DNA from: Clostridium beijerinckii HUN142
GTDB lineage: Bacteria; Bacillota; Clostridia; Clostridiales; Clostridiaceae
DNA length: 64,000 nucleotides
Assembly (NCBI RefSeq): GCF_000621745.1
Contig: NZ_KK211335.1
Coordinates: forward strand, 248,250 to 312,249
Direction of reading: 5' to 3'
Both the position numbers and the translations under genes were made by a program. This document shows, piece by piece, positions 27,454 to 36,353 of the stretch. The notes below the pieces were generated by a model. The model was not told the origin of the DNA. It worked only from the letters and a program-made list of their open reading frames with translations, and did no database searches. Each line of letters starts with the position of its first letter. Within the stretch, counting starts at the first letter, position 1.

Positions 27454-28857
27454 ATGAAGCTCAGAGTTTTTAATAAGGCAAGAATTTCTAGAAAGCTTAC
27501 TGCGGTTTATGCTCTCATGTTTTCATTAATATTAATTATGTTAAATGCATCAATTCTATTTGGAATAGAACATTATTTATATAGTGAAGCAGATAGTGAT
27601 ATAGAAGATACTCAAAGTATTATATTAGATATGGTGTCAGTAGAGAATCAAAAAGTAGATTTATCAAATGATGAGATATTTGCTGATATGACATCAAAAG
27701 ATGATATATATGTAAGGATAATAAAAGATGATGGAGAATTAATAAATGCTTCGGATAATTTTCCGGATAATGTTAGTAAGCTTGGATATAATATTCAATC
27801 TTTAGACGATAAAGTAAAACACATAGAAGATAGAGAAAGACATTTTGGATATAAAAGTGTTAAATATAACAGTCAACAATATGGAACAGTATATTTTCAA
27901 ATAGTAAAAGATATGAAGAGTGAATATGATTTTATGAAAATGGTATTTCTACTCATGGCTATTGCTGATTCTATAGGTGTTATTGCTTCCATTATGGTAG
28001 GATACATAGTTAGCAAAAAAATGCTAAAACCAATTGATAATATAACTAAAACGGCTGAGAATATAAGTATTAACAATCTAAAAGAAAGAATAGACATTAT
28101 AGGTCCAGATGATGAATTAAAAAGACTTGCAAATACTTTTAACAATATGATAGATAGGCTTCAAGATTCATTTAATAGGCAGGCACAATTTGTATCTGAC
28201 GCCTCTCATGAGCTTAGAACTCCAATTGCGGTTGTACAAGGGTATGCAAACCTACTAGATAGATGGGGAAAAAATGATAAAGATGCATTAGAAAAATCAA
28301 TATATGCAATCAAATTAGAGGCTGATAATATGGCTGATTTGGTTGAAAGGCTATTGTTTTTGGCAAAAGGTGATAGCGGAACTCAGGTGATAGAGAAAAA
28401 AGAATTTTGGCTTAATGAATTAATTGAAGAAGTAGTTGAGGAAAGTAATGTAATCGATCAAACTCATGAAATATTTAGAAATAGAAATGATATTGGAAAA
28501 ATTGTTGCAGATTGTGGGATGATCAAGCAGATGTTAAGAATATTTATTAATAATAGTATTAAATTTACTCCTGAGAATGGAAAAATAATAATAAATTCTG
28601 AAATAAATAAAGAATTTGCAGAAATAACTGTTAGTGATACGGGAATAGGTATAGCTAAAGATGAAATAGATAATATTTTTGATAGATTTTATATAATAGA
28701 TAAATCAAGATTTAAAGACAAAGCAGGTACTGGATTAGGATTATCTATTGCTAAATGGATTGTTAATATTCATCAAGGAAGCATAAAGGTAGAAAGTGAG
28801 GAAGGAAAGGGAACAAATATAATTGTTAAATTATATTTTAATAAGGAGCATAATTAA
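27454..28857 (+). CDS. Sensor histidine kinase (ArlS-like)
   Basis: 467 residues. Helices at about 14-36 and 165-188 surround an acidic extracytoplasmic region of about 125 residues. HAMP (about 190-240), HisKA phosphoacceptor in VSDASHELRTPIAVVQGYANLL, N-box IFINNSIKFTPENG, DTGIGI and GTGLGLSIA boxes. The HELRTPI.VVQGY signature is typical of ArlS/CssS-type kinases. It starts two bases after the regulator stop, and is followed by a bidirectional terminator. Confidence 0.92.
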   Translation: MKLRVFNKARISRKLTAVYALMFSLILIMLNASILFGIEHYLYSEADSDIEDTQSIILDMVSVENQKVDLSNDEIFADMTSKDDIYVRIIKDDGELINASDNFPDNVSKLGYNIQSLDDKVKHIEDRERHFGYKSVKYNSQQYGTVYFQIVKDMKSEYDFMKMVFLLMAIADSIGVIASIMVGYIVSKKMLKPIDNITKTAENISINNLKERIDIIGPDDELKRLANTFNNMIDRLQDSFNRQAQFVSDASHELRTPIAVVQGYANLLDRWGKNDKDALEKSIYAIKLEADNMADLVERLLFLAKGDSGTQVIEKKEFWLNELIEEVVEESNVIDQTHEIFRNRNDIGKIVADCGMIKQMLRIFINNSIKFTPENGKIIINSEINKEFAEITVSDTGIGIAKDEIDNIFDRFYIIDKSRFKDKAGTGLGLSIAKWIVNIHQGSIKVESEEGKGTNIIVKLYFNKEHN

Positions 28858-28939
28858 ATTAAAGAATTCTTCTACACAGTTGTTTTAAAGTTTCATGGAT
28901 ATCCTTTGCAATAACTTATAGTATAAAGAAACTTAAAAA

Positions 28940-28978
28940 AATATTGCTGGGAGCTTTTGCTCTCAGCAATATTTTTTT
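28940..28978. terminator. Bidirectional terminator
   Basis: AATATTGCTG.GGAGC and GCTCT.CAGCAATATT form a long stem with A and T tracts on both sides, separating the converging kinase and cell-wall protein genes. Confidence 0.85.
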
Positions 28979-29037
28979 ATCTTATTAATAATTATGTGAA
29001 CTTTTAGTTAAGTATCATATATCATTAAATGGTTAGA

Positions 29038-31071
29038 TTATTGAATCCAAGCTCCAGAAGATCCTAATACATAACCATCAACAGTTGTGTTAGCTAACAT
29101 AGCTCCTGATGCATTTAGGTAATACCAAGTACCATTATCATTAATCCAGCCAGTAGCCATAGCTCCTGATGCATTTAAATAATACCAAGTACCGTTATCA
29201 TTTACCCATCCAGTAGCCATAGCACCTGATGATTTCAAGTAGTACCAAGTACCGTTAGCATTAATCCAGCCAGTAGCCATAACACCGTCAGCTTTTAAGA
29301 AATACCAAACTCCACCAATATTAACCCAGTTATTAACAACCTTATTTCCAGTTGCATCATAGAAGTTCCAAGTTCCATCTGCTAATTTATCCCAGCCAAC
29401 TTTAGCTGTTGTAGTTGCTCCAGCTGTTGTAGTTGCTGAATTATCTGCTGCATTTCCGTTAACAGTTGTATAAACGTCTCCATTAGCTTTCCATGCAACT
29501 ATGTTGTTGGAATCATAAGCACTTATTGAATCCAATGAAGAATCACAAGTATAAACTTTAGTCATACTTCCGCCAGCTTTGTATTCATAGATCTTACCAT
29601 CTGCAACTACCCAAGCATTTCCATCAACATCGATGTCATATGATAGATTTCCAGATACACCATTGCCATTATTTAAATCAACACTGTCATCAGAATCTTT
29701 CTCTAACATATATACATCAACTTTGTTGTTAGTATCAAAATTGCTTGCTGCAGCTACAGTAGTACTTGCAGTTCCCTTATATCCTGGGAATGTTAAGAAT
29801 TTTACTTTATCTTTCTTGAACTTTAAAGTAAATGCATCTACTTTAGAATCAGTAGCCTCAATAGCAACTAAGTTACCATTATTTACTGTAAATAATGGCT
29901 TAACTTCTCCGTTATCTGTCCTTACCACTACGTCCTCTTGAGTAACATCTGTCAAATTGCTTACTGAATGATTTGCATCACTAAGTGTAGTTAGTATTGC
30001 TTGGTATGCATCATGCGCATCACTGCAATCATATTCAGTCTTTCCAGAGTAACCATTAGTGATATAGTTACCAACTTCGTATGATTCTACTGTTTTTGGA
30101 AGATATGCATCATCCTTTTGATCTCCTTGCGCTTTAGAAATTTTTTGGATGTAAGTACGTACTGTTGTAACTCCGTCTGAAAAACTTGGAACGTTTGCAA
30201 CTGCTGATGTAGTAGTTCCACCAGTTACATTAGCGCTTGTACCAAAATCAGTTATTGCAACTGTTGCTAATGCATAGATATAATCTTTATCTTGAGTTAA
30301 AGCAACTGGTTGTTGAATTAATGTGGCTAATAATTTGCTATCACTGTCTTGATCACCAGCTTGTTTACTGTAGTTGCTTATTTTAACTGTCTTACCTTCT
30401 GTTGTACTGTAAGCATATATATTTGCAGTATAAGAAGCATCTATATATTTACCACTGTCATCAGTAAATCCATATAATTTATTATCGCTACCTACATATT
30501 TATCAGCATCTGAGCTATTTGGCTTAACAGCATATGAATACCAGCTATCACCCAATTTGCTTCCTGGTATAGTAAATAAAGTACTGTCTTTATCAGAAGC
30601 AGTTTGACCATTTTCTAAGTCAGATGTATTTACACTAATATTTGTTGTTTTCTTATATCTAGAAGCTTTATTTAACTTAGTTTGCAATTTTGTTGCAGCA
30701 GTATCTATGTCATCTGATGGAGTTGTTGAATCAGTCACATCTCCATTTGTTAAATCAACTAAGTATTGAGTTGATCCATCATTAGTAAATGCATATTTAT
30801 TTTTATATTCTGTATTAAGAGTTGCGTTTGAAAGATTATCTAGTGCTTTATCTTTATTTCCATCATTATAATAGACAGCATCAGTATCATCGCTGCTCTT
30901 ATATCCTTGATATATATATTTCCCATTTGAATATGCGATTGCATTTGTAATATTACCATTGTTAGTTGTTAACCTTGTAGCAGTAGTATCACTTGCCATA
31001 GCTGGTACTATTGACATAATTGAAGCAGCAGCTACTAGTAAAGCTGTAATTTTATTCTTTCTTTTAAACAT
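29038..31071 (-). CDS. Secreted cell-wall-binding protein
   Basis: 677 residues with a Sec signal peptide (KRKNKITALLVAAASIMSIVPAMA). The long N-terminal part (about 30-560) is Asp/Ser/Thr/Tyr-rich without a recognised domain, and has short motifs of the YSNGKYIYQGY / DKDYIYAL type reminiscent of beta-propeller repeats. The C-terminus carries at least four glucan/choline-binding-type repeats (GWINANGTWYYLKSSGAMAT and relatives) ending GSSGAWIQ, which would anchor it to wall polymers. GGAGGAAAC precedes the ATG. An ATTYTAAT operator lies upstream, so it is likely a major output of the 26771-28857 two-component system. Confidence 0.85.
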   Translation of the reverse strand: MFKRKNKITALLVAAASIMSIVPAMASDTTATRLTTNNGNITNAIAYSNGKYIYQGYKSSDDTDAVYYNDGNKDKALDNLSNATLNTEYKNKYAFTNDGSTQYLVDLTNGDVTDSTTPSDDIDTAATKLQTKLNKASRYKKTTNISVNTSDLENGQTASDKDSTLFTIPGSKLGDSWYSYAVKPNSSDADKYVGSDNKLYGFTDDSGKYIDASYTANIYAYSTTEGKTVKISNYSKQAGDQDSDSKLLATLIQQPVALTQDKDYIYALATVAITDFGTSANVTGGTTTSAVANVPSFSDGVTTVRTYIQKISKAQGDQKDDAYLPKTVESYEVGNYITNGYSGKTEYDCSDAHDAYQAILTTLSDANHSVSNLTDVTQEDVVVRTDNGEVKPLFTVNNGNLVAIEATDSKVDAFTLKFKKDKVKFLTFPGYKGTASTTVAAASNFDTNNKVDVYMLEKDSDDSVDLNNGNGVSGNLSYDIDVDGNAWVVADGKIYEYKAGGSMTKVYTCDSSLDSISAYDSNNIVAWKANGDVYTTVNGNAADNSATTTAGATTTAKVGWDKLADGTWNFYDATGNKVVNNWVNIGGVWYFLKADGVMATGWINANGTWYYLKSSGAMATGWVNDNGTWYYLNASGAMATGWINDNGTWYYLNASGAMLANTTVDGYVLGSSGAWIQ

Positions 31072-31132
31072 AATGTTTCCTCCATTAACTAATATTTAAT
31101 ATTTTTACATATGCTATTTTTACATTTAAAAA

Positions 31133-31185
31133 TTAAAATTACATTAAAGTAACATTAGAATAGGATTAGATTATAATAAAAATAT
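31133..31185 (-). promoter_or_regulatory. ATTYTAAT operator of the cell-wall protein gene
   Basis: Read on the minus strand: ATCTAATCC, ATTCTAATGTT, CTTTAATGTA and ATTTTAATTTT follow each other at about 11-bp spacing, then AAATGTAAAAATAG as the -10 region. The same repeat family occurs at 26250, 31473 and 31877. The start codon of the gene lies about 60 bp further on. Confidence 0.65.
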
Positions 31186-31472
31186 CAATTAAAGTTTATT
31201 CTAAACTGTGCAGGAAACATATGTAACTGATTTTATGGGCATATATAAAATACAGATTATAGAATATCTATAGTTTTAATTACGAATAATTTATATTATT
31301 AACGGTATTTAAGGAAGTTTTATTATTTATATTTTATTCTACTAATAATAGGTAGTTTTTTTTCATTTATTAATTCTAATACTACTTAGAATCGATTTGC
31401 TTGGATAGATGAGTCTATTATTTAATCACTAGTTTGTATTTTTTCTATAATAATTGCATCATTATTATCAAC
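31186..31472. other. Divergent intergenic spacer
   Basis: No gene or RNA is recognised between the two divergent ATTYTAAT operators; the DNA is very AT-rich. Confidence 0.5.
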
Positions 31473-31535
31473 TATTCTAATGTTATTCTAATATCATTTT
31501 AATATTATTTTAATGTTTGCATGTAAGAATAGGAA
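31473..31535 (+). promoter_or_regulatory. ATTYTAAT operator, copy 2
   Basis: ATTCTAATGTT, ATTCTAATATC, ATTTTAATATT and ATTTTAATGTT stand in perfect 11-bp phase, then GCATGTAAGAATAGGAAT as the promoter's -10 region. It is the most regular member of the family. The unit it drives has no ORF. Confidence 0.7.
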
Positions 31536-31539
31536 TGTA

Positions 31540-31718
31540 AAAAATATTCATAGTATTAACCATTGAAAAAACATTTTGTTTGCTCTTTTAAATATTTTTT
31601 CTGCGTTTTTTAATTTCTGTATGATTTAGGCAGAAATTTATATGAAATTTTTTCAACATAATTTCCTAAGTTTTAAGAAAGTATTGCTAGAATATTTTAG
31701 TTCTAGCAATACTTTTTT
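31540..31718 (+). ncRNA. Candidate small RNA B
   Basis: Starts just after an ATTYTAAT-controlled promoter and ends at an excellent terminator (AGTATTGCTAG ... CTAGCAATACT plus TTTTTT, 31680-31718). No ribosome site or ORF is present. It shares the AATTTCTG-11 nt-CAGAAATT hairpin (31612-31638), its following ATAT and a preceding AAATATTTTT tract with candidate A. A regulatory RNA is the simplest reading. Confidence 0.55.
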
Positions 31719-31876
31719 GTATGTTTAGAATAACATAGTTGTATCAGTGGTTTTATGGAATTTTTAATTATGTCATGAAATAAATTTTACTATCCTTAAA
31801 ATTATATACAGATTTGTTAGCTACATAAGAATAGTAAAAGGCGAAGTGAAAATTATTTTATAGCGAGAATTAAGAG

Positions 31877-31920
31877 ATTTTTAATCTAATTTTAATCTTT
31901 TGGGTTCATAATAACAAAAC
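31877..31920 (+). promoter_or_regulatory. ATTYTAAT operator, copy 4
   Basis: Two or three repeats (TTTTTAATCTA, ATTTTAATCTT) at 11-bp spacing precede a CATAAT -10-like box. It is upstream of the PAP2 remnant and the intact PAP2 gene at 32269. Confidence 0.5.
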
Positions 31921-32088
31921 AAGATGATTTACATTAAAAATTGTTAAAATTAATAATCACTTTCTTCTCTAAATTATTAATTATCAGTATATATTAAATT
32001 AATATTAATTTAGTCATTTTTTAAGAACACTAAATTTGTTAAATGAAGAGGATAGGAGTGTGGCAGCACTATTATAAAGCATTGATAA

Positions 32089-32217
32089 TTAAATTTTACT
32101 ATTAGTAAAAAATATAGAAAAATAAGTTTAAGTTTTGTAGTTTTAGGTAGTTTGTTGTTAAGTGCAATTTTAGGTGAAGTAATATTAAAACATGTGGTTC
32201 AGCATATGCGGCCATAA
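32089..32217 (+). pseudogene. Internal remnant of a PAP2 phosphatase
   Basis: A 42-codon frame ends ...LLLSAILGEVILKHVVQHMRP then TAA. It matches the region around the first PAP2 motif (GEGIVKHIVKRIRP) of the protein at 18686 and stops right after the conserved RP. The rest of the enzyme is missing. With 18541-18681, it shows repeated duplication and loss of this gene. Confidence 0.65.
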
Positions 32218-32268
32218 GCAGAGTATCAATTATTTTGTAACAATACATTACAGAAAGGATAGATAAAA

Positions 32269-32862
32269 ATGAATATGGAGATTTTTAACCTAATAAATAA
32301 TTTAGCAAATAAAAATGCAATTTTAGATAAGATTATGATTTTCTTTTCAAAAGATGTCCCTTACATATTTATGGTAGTTGCTGCAATAGTATTTATCATA
32401 GGAATCATGAAAAAGAATTCTAATAGCAGAAAAGCCGTTTTTAGTGCTTTTGTTATTACAGTAATTAATTTAACTTTAAGTTTTATAATTGGGAATATAT
32501 ACTATGTAGACAGACCTTTTGTACACAATAAAGTAAATTTATTAGTACCACATGTTACAGATGCATCATTTCCTAGTGACCATGCTACAGGAACAATGAG
32601 TATAGCTTTGGGACTTGCAAAATATAATAAGATACTTAGTACAATTTTAACTATATTATCATTAATTGTTGGTTTTTCAAGAGTTTATGTTGGAAACCAT
32701 TATCCTATGGATGTAGTAGGTGCGTATATAATTGTTTTTGCAGTAAATTATATTTATAATTTGAAATTAAGAAGTAAGATTGACAATTTATATGAACTAG
32801 TTGAGAAGAAAATAGCAGAAAGATTTGGAATCAAATCGTTCTACGAGACTGTAAACAGATAA
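32269..32862 (+). CDS. BcrC-like undecaprenyl-diphosphatase (paralogue)
   Basis: 197 residues and very like the protein at 19276 (NLINNLANKN.ILDK, VDRPFVHNKVNLL, SFPSDHATGTM, SRVYVGNHYPMDVVGAY). One difference is Asp for Asn in the PS(N/D)H motif, and Asn replaces His in VGxHYP. The remaining PAP2 catalytic residues are kept. It is probably a second lipid-carrier pyrophosphatase, here under the ATTYTAAT operator, whereas the first is elsewhere. AAAGGAT is the ribosome site. A strong terminator follows. Confidence 0.87.
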   Translation: MNMEIFNLINNLANKNAILDKIMIFFSKDVPYIFMVVAAIVFIIGIMKKNSNSRKAVFSAFVITVINLTLSFIIGNIYYVDRPFVHNKVNLLVPHVTDASFPSDHATGTMSIALGLAKYNKILSTILTILSLIVGFSRVYVGNHYPMDVVGAYIIVFAVNYIYNLKLRSKIDNLYELVEKKIAERFGIKSFYETVNR

Positions 32863-32928
32863 GTTAAAACTTCATAAGAAAATCTTTTATAGAAATTTTT
32901 CATTAAGATAAATCCTCTTTTTTATAAA

Positions 32929-32967
32929 GCAATGGTAGGTTCTGTTCTCCTACCATTGTTTTTTTAT
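32929..32967 (+). terminator. Terminator
   Basis: CAATGGTAGG pairs perfectly with CCTACCATTG and is followed by a run of eight T. Confidence 0.9.
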
Positions 32968-33076
32968 ATTAAATATATATTTTAACGTAATTAAATAATA
33001 AATTATAGAAATATTTTTTTATATAAATCTAGTAATAAGAAATACTATCTACATAAGTTCTTTGGAGGTGATACTT

Positions 33077-33520
33077 TTGAAAAAAATTGCGTTTGTAATA
33101 AGTTTTTTAACTGTAGTAGCATCCTTTGTAGTTCAATACAATGTATATGCGATAACCATAGAAACACAATTGCTAATAACAAACGACTCAAAAGAAATTA
33201 TTTATAGAGATGTAGTTCTTTCATTAATTGTTCCATATATGAAAAAAGAAATTAATAATTATTATAAAGAGTATTTGACAGAGTCTCCTACAATAGCTCC
33301 GTATAGTGTTGATATAATAAATGTGAAAAGGATAGGTGGAAATAGAATTCAATTGGATGTAATTACACATCCGTATGTTGGGCCTCATATTACTGTTGGT
33401 GATGATAGAATGATAATTGAGATTGCAGCATATGGTTCAATTGAGATAAAGAATTTTGAACATGTAAAAAGTCATCCGTTGCCTTGGAATTGGAAATACA
33501 TAATAAAGAAACCTTATTAA
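33077..33520 (+). CDS. DUF3888-type secreted protein
   Basis: 147 residues from TTG 33077, which GGAGGTGAT at 33064 supports. A signal peptide (MKKIAFVISFLTVVASFVVQ) is followed by the DUF3888 pattern: a region SKEIIYRDVVLSLIVPYMKKEINNYYKEYL and a beta-rich C-terminus (QLDVITHPYVGPHITVGDD). Function of the family is unknown; members are secreted or lipoprotein-like proteins of spore-forming Firmicutes. Confidence 0.75.
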   Translation: MKKIAFVISFLTVVASFVVQYNVYAITIETQLLITNDSKEIIYRDVVLSLIVPYMKKEINNYYKEYLTESPTIAPYSVDIINVKRIGGNRIQLDVITHPYVGPHITVGDDRMIIEIAAYGSIEIKNFEHVKSHPLPWNWKYIIKKPY

Positions 33521-33562
33521 ATAAAAATATTTTATAATAATTTTAATTCACAACATTATTAA

Positions 33563-33660
33563 AGGAAGAATAAAAAGATTTAAATCATAATTCTACTGAC
33601 TATGCAAAGTTTAATAGAAAATTTTATTATAGACCACATACACCCATTCATACGCACAAT
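33563..33660 (+). repeat. Dispersed ~100-bp repeat, copy 1
   Basis: This block shares ordered, conserved strings with 37495-37603 in the same orientation: GGAAGAATAAAAAGATTT, CTATG.AAA.TTTAAT, ATAGACCACAT and ACACAATT-like ends. It is non-coding. Both copies adjoin genes for small secreted proteins. Confidence 0.55.
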
Positions 33661-33751
33661 TTTATATAAATGAAAGATTAAATATTAATATTATAATTTA
33701 ATCTGAACATTACTAATGTTATCTATGTATTAAAAGAATGGATTAAATTCG

Positions 33752-33807
33752 AATAATAATAAGAGTACTAAAAAGTCATCATGTTTATTTAGTACTCTTA
33801 TTATTAT
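33752..33807. terminator. Perfect long inverted repeat, terminator-like
   Basis: AATAATAAGAGTACTAAA pairs exactly with TTTAGTACTCTTATTATT across a short loop; it has no long T-tract. Probably a transcription stop or insulator. Confidence 0.6.
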
Positions 33808-34097
33808 GTGAAAATTAAAATAAGCATTCGGTGTTTATATTACAATTTAAGAAAAATAATAAGCTCCACCTAATAGGGCTTATGGTAAGGAGAAATCAGT
33901 AAAGATAATTAATCTGCTTCCATTTATATTATATGAAGTAGTGATACAAATGTGAAAAAGAAATTATGAAGTTATAATAATAAAATGTAGTGGGTAATAA
34001 AAGAAAAATACATTATCTAAATGAATAGTGTGTTTTTTGATTTGAATTCAAATACGAGAAGTGAATTCAGAGAGTAGCTTTTTTTAATGATATAGAG

Positions 34098-34634
34098 TTG
34101 GGACTTACAATTATAACAGATGAGAAGAATAAGTTAAATGAAATATCAAAGGATAAGCACGTTGCTTTTGATAATCTGCCTAAAGGTAAATCTATAAATA
34201 CAATTAGCGAAATTAACAACCCAGAAAGTGTACAGACTGAAGAAGCGTTATCTAAAAGTCTAGGGATGGGTTATTTGAGAATAACTGTAACTGACCATGA
34301 AAAACCATTAGATGATCAAGTAGATTTATTTGTTGAATCAGTAAAAAATCTTCCACAGGATACTTGGTTACATTTTCACTGTAGAGGAGGAGCTGGAAGA
34401 ACTACTACTTTTATGGCAATGTATGATATGATGCATAATGCAAAGAATGTTAGCTTTGAAGATATAATGAAACGCCAAACTTTAATAGGTGAATCAGATT
34501 TATTAAAAGGTGAAGATCAAGATGAAAGCAAAGATAGATCAAATTTTATGAATGTTTTTTATAACTATTGTAAGGATAATAAAGATGGATTTCAAACATC
34601 ATGGTCTGAGTGGATTAAAAATAATAAAAAATAG
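34098..34634 (+). pseudogene. 5'-truncated phytase-like protein tyrosine phosphatase
   Basis: The 178-residue frame has a complete P-loop HCRGGAGRTT (C-x5-R), preceded by YLRITVTDHEKP and followed by YDMMHNAKNVSFEDIMKRQ, all typical of bacterial PTP-like inositol phosphatases (phytases). Known members have about 100 more N-terminal residues, including the GLD..N.SGS and DLR.E.HGF blocks and a signal peptide; none is found. The TTG start has no ribosome site. It may be a non-functional fragment. Confidence 0.65.
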
Positions 34635-34790
34635 TACTGCTAAAATTTAATTAATATTTTTTGTGTACGTTATTTTTGTTTTGTTCGAAAGTATAATTTA
34701 ATCTACCTATTATGTTCATATTTCTATATATATTTATTTTACAGGATATTTTTATATTCATAATAATTTTGGTACTTAATCCACCACCTA

Positions 34791-35010
34791 AAAAAGAGAC
34801 AGGTCATCAGCAAGAAATTCTAGAGACTTAGATGGATTTTCAGGCAAACTCTAACTTCATTTAAGTCGAGAATTTCTAAGCATTATACTAACCTTCTATT
34901 TGGGTACCCGATGGAGCGCAATAAGGCAAGTACACTTCGCTAAATAAGTCGTTGTCCCGTAAATGTCCAAGCTAAAATATTAAAGGCCATGAATTTTTAT
35001 GGCCTTTTTG
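34791..35010 (+). ncRNA. Dispersed structured element, copy 1
   Basis: Begins CCACCACCTAAAAA, continues with GACAGGTCAT and an AGAAATTCT...AGAATTTCT hairpin arm pair, GCATTATACTA, TTTGGGTACCCGATG and ACACTTCG, and ends in a terminator (AAGGCCAT / ATGGCC plus TTTTT at 34983-35009). The same ordered blocks occur at 39378-39526 (minus) and 58335-58556. Sequence between blocks differs but stems are preserved, as for RNA. The class is unknown to me. Confidence 0.5.
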
Positions 35011-35054
35011 AGTTACTAGAAACTATGAAAAATTAAGTTTATTCTTTAATTTCA

Positions 35055-35135
35055 GCTAGGACACTTCGGGAAACGTTATTTAGCTAAATGTACATGCCTT
35101 CTTTGTTGTATTAGGATTTCTTGATGTAAATCATG
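35055..35135 (+). repeat. Fragment of the structured element
   Basis: ACACTTCGGGAAACGTTATT, AGCT.AAATGTA.ATGCCTTCTTT and GATGTA.ATCATG match the 3' part of the copy at 58480-58556 almost base for base. In copy 3 this follows directly after the CCCGATG block, so in copy 1 it is separated by about 120 inserted bases with a terminator. Confidence 0.55.
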
Positions 35136-35291
35136 GAGAAGGAGGTGTTAATATGGTTTTTGGTGTATTGTGTTAATTGAGACAATAATGCATGCGCAGA
35201 TAAATATTTTTTTGTGAAACGTGGGAATATGAATGGAGAGTTAATGTTTTTCTTTCCGAAGGGAATCATTTAAATGTACTTCTAAACTCTA

Positions 35292-35359
35292 ACTCCAGAA
35301 AGAGTCAATATGTAATACTAAGGAGCTTTGCTCCAAATATTACACTGACACTTTCTTCA
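35292..35359. repeat. Long nested hairpin
   Basis: CC.GAAAG, GTAATA and GGAGC on the left pair in order with GCTCC, TATTAC, CTTTC and GG on the right, around a TTT loop. A similar smaller hairpin GGATT.AAGGC-TGC-GCCTT.AATCC follows at 35383-35413. They suggest a folded RNA or an element end. Confidence 0.45.
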
Positions 35360-35527
35360 GGTGTTAATTTAAGTGTAGTGAGAGGATTAAAGGCTGCGCC
35401 TTAAATCCGATGAATAATAGAAAGCATATGAAATATAGATTATTTTAAAGATTATGAAGAGGTTCTGTTTGGGATATTACCTGATCAATGGAGAAGCAAT
35501 GCATGCGCATACAGGAAATGGCGCCTT

Positions 35528-35582
35528 GGACTTGCCACCACCAGGATAGAGATAAGATTTGATAGAAGGCGGTGGCAGGTCC
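35528..35582. repeat. GC-rich inverted repeat
   Basis: GGACTTGCCACC at 35528 pairs with GGTGGCAGGTCC ending at 35582 with one G-U pair, enclosing about 31 bases. It is unusually GC-rich for this DNA. Confidence 0.5.
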
Positions 35583-35823
35583 ACAATGTACTTGCTTGCC
35601 TGCTAGTCCTCATTAGCAATGGCGTTGTTTTCACTTAAGAAATCCAATCACTAAAAATAATAAAAATAAATATTAGAGAGGAAATTATTTTTAGTGATGC
35701 GATTTATTGCGCTTCAACAACACTCATAACTAATAATGACAGATAGAAAAGCAAGTACATTGACGACGCCCATATGAAATGAAAGTCTTCAAAATAGAAA
35801 TTATGTTGATGCGTAGTCTGTAG

Positions 35824-36353
35824 ATTTGGCGTAGTAAGTAATAAAAAAGATGATCTTTGAAAACTGAATAATATGATTTTACAATTTGTGTTATAATTAA
35901 TTCATAATGGTAATTTCTGACGAATTAATTATAAGGAGGAGTAAACAATGAATTCACAAAAATTTATTTTTACTTGGGAAAAAACACAAGAGAAAGGGAT
36001 TGCATTATATATATTTAAATATGTGATTTTAATAGTAACTATGTCTGTAATTGGTAAGGTAATAGGCGATTATATAGGTAGTAAGACTATTTTTAAAACC
36101 TTTAGCCTTCTAGACTATGTCGGATTACTTTTTATATGCTTTATTGGTATTTTAATAGGATTATTTTCGTGGAATCGCAATAGAACCCGATATAAAGAAT
36201 CAATAAAAATTGTTAATAGTAACAAATAAAATTTAGTCTGTTTTTAAAAGAGTTGAGTTATTAATGAATAATATTCCTAAATTATGAATCACTAAAAACA
36301 AATAGCAAATTGTAAAATCGTATTATTCAAGAGACTGAATTTACGATTTTTTT
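35824..36353 (+). repeat. Inverted-repeat gene cassette 1
   Basis: The gene at 35948 is bracketed by 24-bp inverted repeats, 35865-35888 and 36306-36329, differing at one base. The left arm is preceded by TGATCTTTGAAAACTGAATA, a boxA-like sequence normally found in rRNA operon spacers, and by GGCGTAGTAA. The right arm leads into a terminator-like ACGATTTTTTT. The arrangement recurs in cassette 2 (36354-37447). Confidence 0.6.
35948..36229 (+). CDS. Small membrane protein of unknown function
   Basis: 93 residues with two predicted membrane helices (about 22-45 and 58-78), Lys/Arg-rich at both ends. AAGGAGGA precedes the ATG. It has no recognised family. It is the only gene in inverted-repeat cassette 1. 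Both its ends are charged, so a two-helix hairpin in the membrane with cytoplasmic termini is likely. Confidence 0.6.
   Translation: MNSQKFIFTWEKTQEKGIALYIFKYVILIVTMSVIGKVIGDYIGSKTIFKTFSLLDYVGLLFICFIGILIGLFSWNRNRTRYKESIKIVNSNK

Larger units (their letters stand above)
34635..35947. other. Non-coding stretch rich in structured repeats
   Basis: No credible ORF. It contains a copy of the dispersed structured element (34791-35010 and fragment 35055-35135), nested hairpins at 35292-35359, 35383-35413 and 35528-35582, and the left end of the 35640-39057 inverted-repeat segment. Local GC content rises at the hairpins, unlike the surrounding DNA. Confidence 0.6.
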
